The translations under genes and the position numbers were made by a program. A stretch of DNA of 64,000 nt from CAWABB01 sp963701735 (GTDB lineage Bacteria; Bacteroidota; Ignavibacteria; UBA10030; UBA6906), in assembly GCA_963701735.1 (NCBI GenBank), contig CAVPBI010000019.1:62001-126000 (forward strand), in the 5' to 3' direction. The number at the start of each line of letters is the position of its first letter. Positions within the stretch are counted from its first letter, which is position 1. Of this stretch, positions 16,648-23,557 are shown piece after piece. The notes under the pieces were generated by a model that saw nothing but the letters and a program-made list of their open reading frames with translations, did not search any database and was not told the DNA's origin.

Positions 16648-16648
16648 A

Positions 16649-18052
16649 TCAGTCCCGTTCCCCGAGCCCACGCTCCTTCATCATCGCTTCAATGGCCTCC
16701 ACCGTACGCGGCACGGAGGCCGAGAGGTTTCGAGCACCGGTGTCCGTAACGAGAATGTCGTCCTCGATGCGGACACCGATGTGCATATAGGGGGCCAGCA
16801 GCGACTGTCGCTGCGTGATCTCCTCCTCGCTGTACCCCGCTCCCTTCATCGCGTCAAATACCTGCGGTCGCACGTACACCCCGGGTTCTACCGTCAGCAC
16901 CATCCCCGGCCTCAGCACGATCGATGAGTCCCCCCGCACGTATCCGCCGACATCGTGCACTTCAAGTCCGATCCAGTGGCCATATCCGTGCAGCGTGAAG
17001 ATATGGCGATCCGCCGCTGACTTGATGAACCCCAGTCGCAGCAGCCCGTCGGCGAGCACGGTGTCGATGGCGCTCTCGACGTCTCTGTATCGCCCGCCCG
17101 GGCGGATGGCCGCAATACCCGCCTCCTGCGCCGCGAGCACAAGCGCATACAGCGTCCGTTGCTCCTTGCTGAAGCGCCCGTTCGCCGGCACGGTGCGCGT
17201 GATGTCGGCGGAATAGTATCCGTACTCGGCGGCACAATCCATCACGACGATGTCGCCGTCTTCCATCCGGCGTCTGTTCGCGTCGTAGTGGGGTATCGAG
17301 CTGTTGGGGCCCGAGCCGATAATGCATGGATAGCCGTTGCGTGGCGAGCCGAGTCGCCGGTACGTGTACTCGAAGACCGCCTGGACTTCGTACTCGAAGA
17401 TGCCCGGCCGGATGGCCCGCATGGCTTCGGCGTGGGCCTGCGCGGAAATGTCGATGGCACGTTGCAGCCCGGCAGCAAAGTCGTCGTCGCTCTTGATCAG
17501 CCGCATCTCCGCCAGGATCGGCGCGGGATCCACGATGGGGATGATGTTGGCGCTGCGCATGATGGTCGCCGCCTTCGTGATCACCGCGTCGATCTCAGGG
17601 TTGATGCCGAAGGTATAATAGAGGGTCCTGTCCTTGCCCAGATATCCCCAGATTGCCCGCTCGAAATTGCCCGACGGCATCGCCGTATCTGCACGAAACG
17701 CCTTCATCGCTCCATCCACTCCGGCCCGTCCCCCTGCATACGCTTCCTCATGCTGATCGCGTGCCCGCACGAACAGCGTGTACTTCTTCCGTGGAGCGGA
17801 AGGGTTCAGCACGACCACGGCCTCCTGCTCTTCAAATCCGGTCAGATAGTAGACATTGCTTTCCTGCCGGTATTCGAATTCGACATCCAGGTTGCGCATG
17901 TGCGCGGGAGCGCCGGGGAAGATCGCGATCGATCCCCGGGGCAGCTTCTCCATGAACGCGGTCCTGCGGCGGGCAAAAATCTCCTGGTCTGGTTGGGCGA
18001 ATGCCAGAAGCGATGAAGAGCACAGCAAGGCAAGCAGGGCCAATCGTTTCAT
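16649..18052 (-). CDS. Secreted Xaa-Pro aminopeptidase (M24B)
   Basis: 467 residues from ATG 18052, with a signal peptide 'KRLALLALLCSSSLLAFA' cleaved before QPDQE. An N-terminal creatinase-like domain ('FEYRQESNVYYLTGFEEQEA') precedes the pita-bread catalytic domain with metal ligands in 'MDCAAEYGYYSADITRTV' (two Asp), 'HGYGHWIGLEVHD' (His), 'LTVEPGVYV' (Glu) and 'GVRIEDDILVT' (Glu). It removes N-terminal residues preceding proline; export is unusual compared with cytosolic PepP but common in this phylum. The ATG overlaps the upstream small ORF's stop by 4 nt (ATGA). Confidence 0.92.
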   Translation of the reverse strand: MKRLALLALLCSSSLLAFAQPDQEIFARRRTAFMEKLPRGSIAIFPGAPAHMRNLDVEFEYRQESNVYYLTGFEEQEAVVVLNPSAPRKKYTLFVRARDQHEEAYAGGRAGVDGAMKAFRADTAMPSGNFERAIWGYLGKDRTLYYTFGINPEIDAVITKAATIMRSANIIPIVDPAPILAEMRLIKSDDDFAAGLQRAIDISAQAHAEAMRAIRPGIFEYEVQAVFEYTYRRLGSPRNGYPCIIGSGPNSSIPHYDANRRRMEDGDIVVMDCAAEYGYYSADITRTVPANGRFSKEQRTLYALVLAAQEAGIAAIRPGGRYRDVESAIDTVLADGLLRLGFIKSAADRHIFTLHGYGHWIGLEVHDVGGYVRGDSSIVLRPGMVLTVEPGVYVRPQVFDAMKGAGYSEEEITQRQSLLAPYMHIGVRIEDDILVTDTGARNLSASVPRTVEAIEAMMKERGLGERD

Positions 18053-18234
18053 GGTGGCGGTGTCCCTTCTGGGAGAACATGCGCGATGAGCGTCTTCGCG
18101 TTGTCGAGCGGAGGTCCAGGAATGGTGACGTCGAAATCCCCGGTGATTTCGCCGTGACGCGATGGGCTGCACGCCGCACTGCGCGCTGGCACGAATTCAG
18201 TCTCGATCAGCCGGCGTGTCTGGTCGCGGGTCAT
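18049..18234 (-). CDS. Small hypothetical protein (61 aa), translationally coupled on both sides
   Basis: Opens MTRDQTRRLIETEFVPARSA and contains 'GEITGDFDVTIPGPPLDNAK'. Its start overlaps the glycosylase stop as ATGA, and its stop overlaps the aminopeptidase start as ATGA, so it is perfectly tiled between two real genes. I do not recognise the family. The double coupling is the main support; the low complexity of the sequence and lack of hydrophobic core suggest a short flexible or partner-bound protein. Otherwise it could be only a frame that keeps ribosomes moving through the gap. Confidence 0.55.
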   Translation of the reverse strand: MTRDQTRRLIETEFVPARSAACSPSRHGEITGDFDVTIPGPPLDNAKTLIAHVLPEGTPPP

Positions 18235-19151
18235 ATCGGGAGGTCGCCTCCTGAGCCCCGGAACTTCTCGCGATGCCAGGATCTGGTCATCTCAAGCCAG
18301 AAGAACAGCCCGCGCCAGCGGCCGAGCGGGGCGTAGCGGCGCTCGATGGTCGTATCTTTCACCGCCCTGCCGCGAGTATGGAGCTTTGCATACTGACCCC
18401 GTACCCATGCATCCAGCCCGAGGTGGTCGTATCTTCCGAGCAGTTTGAGCAGGTTTCCCGCGGCGTACGGGCCGACGCCCTTGATGGCCCGCAGTGTCTC
18501 GAAGAGTTCCGGGGCCGGGGCGGTCGAACTCCTCAAGGCCTCGAGGGCCAATTCGCCAGACGCCACGCGGCGCGACAGTTCGAGGACGTACGGCGCTCTG
18601 TATCCCATGCGGCACCGGGCCCGGAGCGCCTGCTCCGTGCTCTCCGCGATGGAACGCGGCTCGGGGAATGCGCGCCGGCCTTCGTCGCTCTGCGCGCCAA
18701 ACAGCCCGACCAGCTTTCCGACCATCGCCTCCGTAAGCGACCACGAGCAATTGGTCGTGCAGATCATCTTCACGACATCCTCGTAGAGCGTGGGCGCGCG
18801 CAGCAAACGTCCCGCCCCCGATGTCGCGATCCACCTGTACCCCGCATGCCGTCGTGCCGCTGCGTGGAACCCGGAAAAATCTTCGTCCAGACGTAAACAG
18901 GTTTGCACCTGTCGGCGGAGGTCCGCTCGCTCCTCGGTCGTGAGCACGGTGCGGCCCGTGTCGACCTGAACGGCGGATGTGGTTCCGTGCATCGTGGCTG
19001 TTGCCAGCCGGCCTGATTGGAGGCGGAAGATCCGGCGCAGCGTCCTGTGGTGCGGGTCGCACTCGAACGGAGGGAGGACGGCCCACCCGTGACTGAGCAC
19101 TGTGCGCCAGAAGTCGAACCCGCGGGGGACGCGGAGTGTCAGCCTGTTCAC
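18231..19151 (-). CDS. HhH-GPD family DNA glycosylase
   Basis: 306 residues from a GTG at 19151 that overlaps the upstream stop (GTGA). The first 100 residues form the N-terminal domain seen in OGG1/AlkA relatives ('GFDFWRTVLSHGWAVLPPFE'). The catalytic part has 'LYEDVVKMICTTNCSW', the helix-hairpin-helix 'LRAIKGVGPYAAGNLLKLLG' and a downstream Asp in 'HLGLDAWVR'. It should excise damaged bases; whether 8-oxoguanine or alkylated purines cannot be told. No Fe-S cysteine cluster is present. The longer frame upstream (to 19526) lies inside the DUF1028 gene and is a shadow. Confidence 0.8.
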   Translation of the reverse strand: MNRLTLRVPRGFDFWRTVLSHGWAVLPPFECDPHHRTLRRIFRLQSGRLATATMHGTTSAVQVDTGRTVLTTEERADLRRQVQTCLRLDEDFSGFHAAARRHAGYRWIATSGAGRLLRAPTLYEDVVKMICTTNCSWSLTEAMVGKLVGLFGAQSDEGRRAFPEPRSIAESTEQALRARCRMGYRAPYVLELSRRVASGELALEALRSSTAPAPELFETLRAIKGVGPYAAGNLLKLLGRYDHLGLDAWVRGQYAKLHTRGRAVKDTTIERRYAPLGRWRGLFFWLEMTRSWHREKFRGSGGDLPI

Positions 19152-20065
19152 CGCGGGGCGACGGAAAGGATGCGTGTGAGGGTCGCTTCGTCCGCCGTCA
19201 GCGTCCCCGACGCCGGAAGCCGTGGGACGAGCGTAGCCCAGTCGCGGTCTGCCTTGAACACGGCCTCGAAGATGGGGAGCGATTCGGTGGTGCGTCCGGC
19301 ATTGACGAGCGCGACGGCGTGCCAGAACTTCATTTCGAGATTGTCCGGGAACATCGCTTCCGCGGCGGAGTACGCTTTGAGCGCCCCGTCCACATCGCCA
19401 TGTTCGACCGCCAGGTCTCCCCGGTTCATGTGGTCGTACGCGCGGTGCACGCGGATGAGCCGGCGCAGCTCCACCAGCGGGGCTTCGTGATCCTCGACGC
19501 GAAGCTCCATGATGCGGTCGGCCCACGGCTTGCCGGTCGACACGCCTTTCACGATCAGGATCGCCGCGGATTGCTTTCCGCGGATGTCGCCCCCCGCCTG
19601 CTCGGCGGCCTCAAGGGCGGCAAGCATACGGTCGGCGAGGTCTCCCGGGGCTGATGCAAACGCTTTCGACATCGCCCCCCAGATCTTGTCGTTGGACATC
19701 AGGTTCGCCTGCACGGAGAAGCGCCGTCCGGCGATGTGCCCGGCTCCCTGAATGCACTTCGCTCCCGTGTACGTCGCTACGTTTCCCTGCGCGTCGATCA
19801 TCGCAACCTGCCGGACGTCCCGGCCAGGATCGGCGGCCAGCAAACCGTCGAGCGCCTGCCGGGCGGTCTTTCCTCCGCGCATCAACGTCAGCCCGAGAGG
19901 TCCGTACGCCGGATCGACAAACGATTGCGTTGCGACTGCGCCCACTCCCGCTTCGGCCCAGGTTACCATGCTCCCGACCGAGAACCAGTGGGACTGGACC
20001 GCCACGCCCAGGTCCCCGGTGACGGAGTCCTGCGCGACGATCGAATAGGTGTGGACGGGTCGCAC
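19148..20065 (-). CDS. DUF1028 family (putative Ntn-hydrolase) protein
   Basis: 305 residues from GTG 20065, starting RPVHTYSIVAQDSVTGDLGV. The DUF1028 signatures 'GVAVQSHWFSVGSMVTWAEA' and 'GVGAVATQSFVDP' are clear, with a C-terminal TPR-like helical extension ('LAVEHGDVDGALKAY'). The family is predicted to be an N-terminal nucleophile hydrolase. Upstream of the GTG the same frame encodes a signal-peptide-like stretch (SVLLSATLVAAILAASS) but has no start codon before a stop; an ATG with GGAG at 20156 lies in another frame. A small indel near 20150 probably hides the true start, giving an exported protein. Confidence 0.78.
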   Translation of the reverse strand: MRPVHTYSIVAQDSVTGDLGVAVQSHWFSVGSMVTWAEAGVGAVATQSFVDPAYGPLGLTLMRGGKTARQALDGLLAADPGRDVRQVAMIDAQGNVATYTGAKCIQGAGHIAGRRFSVQANLMSNDKIWGAMSKAFASAPGDLADRMLAALEAAEQAGGDIRGKQSAAILIVKGVSTGKPWADRIMELRVEDHEAPLVELRRLIRVHRAYDHMNRGDLAVEHGDVDGALKAYSAAEAMFPDNLEMKFWHAVALVNAGRTTESLPIFEAVFKADRDWATLVPRLPASGTLTADEATLTRILSVAPR

Positions 20066-20271
20066 GGAGCTCGCGTCCTGCGAGCGCGCGTCCGTGGACG
20101 ATGCGGCAAGGATTGCCGCGACCAGCGTGGCGGAGAGAAGAACGGAAATGTGTCATTGGTGGACTCCTCAGGGACCCATTGCGGCGTCAATGCCGTGGGG
20201 CGATGCCGCGAGGAAAGGGTGGTTCAGTCGAGAGATGCTGAGATGGTGGTGACCCCGGCCGTGAGCGTGTC

Positions 20272-20775
20272 CTACAGTTCGGGGGGAGGCATGCCGTACG
20301 CCGCCCATTCCTGCCGTGCGGGCCCGTACACGCCCGGGACGTCAAGACCCGCCTGCCGCATCAACACCGTCATCTGTCCGCGGTGGTGCGTCTGGTGGAG
20401 GACCATGCTCTGGAGCGTGGCACCGCGTGCCCATTGCTCGCCGTACATATCGTCTTTGATCTGCAATGTCTCGTCGGTCCAGTGCTTCTTGATCTGCTCC
20501 AGCAATGAGAGTGCGACAACGTTGTAGGCGGCAAAGATATCTTTGGCCGTGGCCGGGGCGGGAGCGTCCTCGCGGACTCCTTCCAGCGAGAGGCCGGTCC
20601 GCGACGACATCTCCGGGATGGAGAGAACGATGTGCCATGCGATGCGGCCCAGCGTTCGTCCCTGCGCGTCGACGCGTTGCGCGAGAGCAGCGGTAGTGAG
20701 GTGCTTGAATACCTTCTGTGTCGCTTCGACTTCGTACGACCACAGACGCTCGAATTCACTGATGGAGCTGAGCAT
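20272..20775 (-). CDS. DinB-family metal-binding protein
   Basis: 167 residues, four-helix DinB/YfiT fold. The candidate metal triad is His48 ('GRIAWHIVLS'), His127 and His131 in 'LHQTHHRGQMTVLMRQ'. The family includes thiol-dependent S-transferases, but most members have no known function. It has its own promoter at 20817-20845. The next gene downstream (DUF1028) runs the same direction 115 nt later; I see no terminator between them. Confidence 0.88.
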   Translation of the reverse strand: MLSSISEFERLWSYEVEATQKVFKHLTTAALAQRVDAQGRTLGRIAWHIVLSIPEMSSRTGLSLEGVREDAPAPATAKDIFAAYNVVALSLLEQIKKHWTDETLQIKDDMYGEQWARGATLQSMVLHQTHHRGQMTVLMRQAGLDVPGVYGPARQEWAAYGMPPPEL

Positions 20776-20816
20776 GCGATTCCATAGAGGTTGGTGTGGA
20801 GGACCCGCGGTCCCGG

Positions 20817-20845
20817 AAGATACGCCGAAGCAATGCGAATCGCAA
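20817..20845 (-). promoter_or_regulatory. Promoter of dinB
   Basis: Minus strand TTGCGA, 17-bp spacer, TATCTT. Predicted start near 20810, about 35 nt before the ATG. Confidence 0.6.
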
Positions 20846-21036
20846 TCTCCGGCTCAGCGCCCGCAGGTTCTCGGTCATGGCATCCCGACGGTTCGCGATC
20901 AAGGCACCGGGCGGCTGGCTACCCTCCAGCCGTCCGCCAGTCAATGAAATGCCGGCGCGTACGCGGCGCGTGTGTTCGCTCGAGGCCTTGCGCGCTCCTG
21001 AGGAATGTATCAACGCCCTGCGCAGGAGGCAAGATG

Positions 21037-21064
21037 TTGCACCTGTGGGCGCAGCTGCTATCTT
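21037..21064 (+). promoter_or_regulatory. Promoter of the deacetylase gene
   Basis: TTGCAC, 16-bp spacer, TATCTTGG. The predicted start falls on an ATG at 21071 that opens a 19-codon frame containing the G10 run. Confidence 0.6.
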
Positions 21065-21132
21065 GGGGACATGCATGACGTGGAGGCGGGGGGGGGGATC
21101 CTGCTCCGTCTGCTCATTCCAGCAAGGTGACC

Positions 21133-22080
21133 ATGGACGACCTGCCCGGACGCCCGATAGGGTTGTGCTCGGACGAGCGATTCCTCGAGCATCTGACGCC
21201 TCCCGGTCATCCCGAGCGGCCGGATCGAGTCCGGCGCCTGGTGCAGCATCTGCGCGAGACGGGATTGCTCGGCCGGCTGCAGCAGATTCCCCCGAGGGCT
21301 GCACGCACGGAGGACCTCGAAGCGGTCCACACGCGCGACCATATCCTGCGCATCAGGCGCATCTGTGAAGAGGGAGGAGGGACGCTTGATGCGGGAGATA
21401 CGCATGCTTCGCCGGCCTCGTACCGGGTGGCGCTTCTGGCTGCGGGCTCGGTGTTGAGCTGCATCGACGCGGTCCTGACGGGATCTGTGCGCGCAGCGTT
21501 CTGCGCCGTGCGCCCGCCCGGGCACCATGCCGAGTGCGACGAGCCGATGGGTTTCTGCCTGTTCAACAACGTCGCAGTAGGGGCGCGATATGCGCAGCAC
21601 CGGCACCGGATCGAGCGGGTGGCCATCCTCGACTGGGATGTCCATCACGGGAACGGAACGCAGCACATCTTCGAAAAAGATCCGTCGGTCCTGTACATCA
21701 GCCTGCACCAGTCTCCGTTCTATCCGGGCACGGGCGCGGCATCAGAGCGGGGAATCGGGGCGGGCGAGGGGACGACGCTGAACATTCCGCTTCCTGCCGG
21801 GACAGAGGAGAGCCGCTATTGCGAGGAATTCGCCACGAGGGTGGTGCCGGCGCTCAAGAATTTCGCGCCGGGGCTTCTGCTGATCTCTGCTGGATTCGAC
21901 GCGCACCGGGACGACCCGCTTGCCGACCTGCGCCTGACGGAATCATCGTTCGGAGAGCTCACGCGCCAGGTTGCGGGCATCGCCCCCGCAGTCTCGGTGC
22001 TCGAGGGCGGCTACAACCTTGCCGCGCTCGCACTCTCAGTTGAGCACCACCTGCGCGCGCTGATTGAGTCGGCCGGCTGA
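21133..22080 (+). CDS. Histone deacetylase-like amidohydrolase
   Basis: 315 residues from ATG 21133 (AAGG five bases upstream). Arginase/deacetylase fold with the family motifs 'HLTPPGHPERPDRV', 'AVRPPGHHAECDEPMGFCLFN' (general-base His pair), 'ILDWDVHHGNGTQ' (zinc Asp/His), 'ISAGFDAHRDDPLA' (zinc Asp) and 'EGGYNL'. Bacterial members act on acetylated small molecules or polyamines and possibly proteins. A start at 21071 would be possible if the G10 run at 21088-21097 is really G11, adding about 20 residues and making a leaderless mRNA. Ends 6 nt from the convergent GAF-GGDEF gene. Confidence 0.88.
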   Translation: MDDLPGRPIGLCSDERFLEHLTPPGHPERPDRVRRLVQHLRETGLLGRLQQIPPRAARTEDLEAVHTRDHILRIRRICEEGGGTLDAGDTHASPASYRVALLAAGSVLSCIDAVLTGSVRAAFCAVRPPGHHAECDEPMGFCLFNNVAVGARYAQHRHRIERVAILDWDVHHGNGTQHIFEKDPSVLYISLHQSPFYPGTGAASERGIGAGEGTTLNIPLPAGTEESRYCEEFATRVVPALKNFAPGLLLISAGFDAHRDDPLADLRLTESSFGELTRQVAGIAPAVSVLEGGYNLAALALSVEHHLRALIESAG

Positions 22081-22086
22081 CGGCCG

Positions 22087-23121
22087 TCACGGCACCGTTT
22101 CCCGGGCGTACCACTCCCGGGTGAAATGGTGGACCGTGTTGCGTCCGGCGCGTTGTGCCTCGTAGAGCGCCCGGCGGGCGGTCGTCAGCAGATCCTCTGG
22201 GCTGACCCCGTTCTGCGGAAACGAGGCCACCCCCATGCTCACCGTGGAGCGAACCCCTGCCGCCGTATACGGATGCGCCGCGAGTTCCTCCCTGAGGCTG
22301 TTGGCCCGGTCGAGGGCGACGTCCAGATCGGTGTTCTCGAGCAGGAGGACAAACTCGTCGAACCCGTATCGGGCCGCGCTGTCCGGTGCATGCGTGCGCG
22401 TCTGCACCAGGTCAGCCATCTCGCGCAGGAGCTGTCGCGAGCGGTCGTATCCGAATGTGTTGACGATCTGCTTGAAGTTATCGACATCCAGCAGCACGAC
22501 GGCGACGCGGCCGTGGACTTCCTGTGCGCGGGCGACGGACGATCCGAGCTTCTCCAGGAACGGGAGATACTTCTCGAGCCCGGTCTCCTTGTCCACACGT
22601 TCGAGTCGCAGGTTCTCTTCGAAGAGCCTGTCTTTGATGATCGCGATACCGACGATGTCCGCGAACACCTGGAGCTTCTGCGCGTCCGTCTCCTCAAACG
22701 CATCCCCGCGGTCGCTATCCATAAACAGATACCCCAGTGGACGCTCGTCGACGCTGATCTGAACCGCCACGCATGACCTGAACGGATGCTCCATCTGCAT
22801 CTGCCGGCTCAGCCCCGGGTCTGCGTCCGCGTCACGAATCAACACAGGCCTCCCGGTCCATATCAGGCGTCCCACCGCCTCGGTCGCGATCATCCTGCGG
22901 AAGGACTTGCTGAACGTGAGGGAGATTCCTTCCGAGCTCTCAATGGTCAGGTACTCCGTCGACGGGTCGATGAGGACGATGGCGCACGACCGGCACCGGT
23001 ACATGCGCACGAGGCGGTCGACGGTGAGCGACAGAACCTTCTCGGACTGGTTCGTGGATCTCACGGATGCGAGGAGGTCGGCGATGAATCGGAAACACTG
23101 CTCGCCGGGAATATCGTACAT
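22087..23121 (-). CDS. GAF-GGDEF protein with degenerate GFDEF site
   Basis: 344 residues from ATG 23121 (GGGAGG upstream). A GAF sensor domain (residues about 10-165, 'SCAIVLIDPSTEYLTIESS') is followed by a GGDEF domain ('VVLLDVDNFKQIVNTFGYD'). The active-site loop reads YGFDEF instead of GGDEF, so the second Gly is Phe; this would hinder GTP binding or cyclisation. 'RAL' and 'GVASFP' elements near the C-terminus are kept. It may be a c-di-GMP/GTP sensor or regulatory pseudo-cyclase in the cytosol, though some variant loops retain activity. No membrane segment. Confidence 0.85.
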   Translation of the reverse strand: MYDIPGEQCFRFIADLLASVRSTNQSEKVLSLTVDRLVRMYRCRSCAIVLIDPSTEYLTIESSEGISLTFSKSFRRMIATEAVGRLIWTGRPVLIRDADADPGLSRQMQMEHPFRSCVAVQISVDERPLGYLFMDSDRGDAFEETDAQKLQVFADIVGIAIIKDRLFEENLRLERVDKETGLEKYLPFLEKLGSSVARAQEVHGRVAVVLLDVDNFKQIVNTFGYDRSRQLLREMADLVQTRTHAPDSAARYGFDEFVLLLENTDLDVALDRANSLREELAAHPYTAAGVRSTVSMGVASFPQNGVSPEDLLTTARRALYEAQRAGRNTVHHFTREWYARETVP

Positions 23122-23291
23122 GGCTGCCTCCCTGAAGATGTGGAGGAATGCTGGGGGCGGGCTGATCGCGGGATGGGAAGAGGGCGAGGGCCCGTCTCCA
23201 TGCCAGCAACATACGGACTGGCAGGGACAGAGGCAAAAGGTGCGAGGGGGGATGGGGATTCCCGCCGCGATGCTGGATCTGTCTGGACGGG
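23122..23291. other. Gap between divergent genes, no feature seen
   Basis: Leader side of the GAF-GGDEF gene. I see no clear promoter on the minus strand and no ORF with a ribosome-binding site. Confidence 0.4.
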
Positions 23292-23322
23292 ATTGCATTT
23301 TGCGCGTGATTTCCACTTATTT
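23292..23322 (+). promoter_or_regulatory. Promoter of the thiamine operon
   Basis: TTGCAT, 19-bp spacer, TATTTTGG. Predicted start (about 23329) coincides with the first base of the TPP riboswitch P1 helix. Confidence 0.5.
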
Positions 23323-23328
23323 TGGTGA

Positions 23329-23418
23329 CTTCCGTTGGGGGTGTCCTGTCGGAAAAAGCGGGACTGAGAACACACCCCGGGAACCTGATCTGGATCATGC
23401 CAGCGTAGGAAAACGGAA
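23329..23418 (+). promoter_or_regulatory. TPP riboswitch (Thi-box)
   Basis: P1 is a perfect helix, TTCCGTT (23329-23335) with AACGGAA (23412-23418). Conserved aptamer core: GGGGTG, CTGAGA at 23364-23369, ACACACCCC, then GAACCTGATCTGGAT and ATGCCAGCGTAGGAAAAC. These match the THI consensus almost base for base. It should bind thiamine pyrophosphate and shut off the following operon. The expression platform (23419-23557) is unresolved; GACGG (23420-23424) can pair with CCGTC (23443-23447), but a convincing terminator U-tract is lacking. Confidence 0.95.
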
Positions 23419-23557
23419 CGACGGTCTTTTTCAGGCACATCGCCGTCCGCTCCGCATGACTCCGGCAGCGCGACGGCGTTTGTCGTTTGTGCACCCGGTG
23501 TCCTGCTTCCTCTGTTGTCCTCCGGCGGAAGTCGCGTATCGAACGGAGGGTGCGGAC

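Larger units (their letters stand above)
20776..21132. other. Intergenic region between divergent dinB and deacetylase genes
   Basis: No gene supported. It contains the minus-strand dinB promoter (20817-20845), the plus-strand deacetylase promoter (21037-21064) and a G10 run at 21088-21097. An open frame on the minus strand here starts upstream of the dinB promoter and lacks codon character, so I left it out. Confidence 0.5.

Noticed and set aside
20756..21304. Minus-strand open frame upstream of dinB
   Set aside because: It overlaps the dinB promoter and the deacetylase gene, and its end lies inside dinB.
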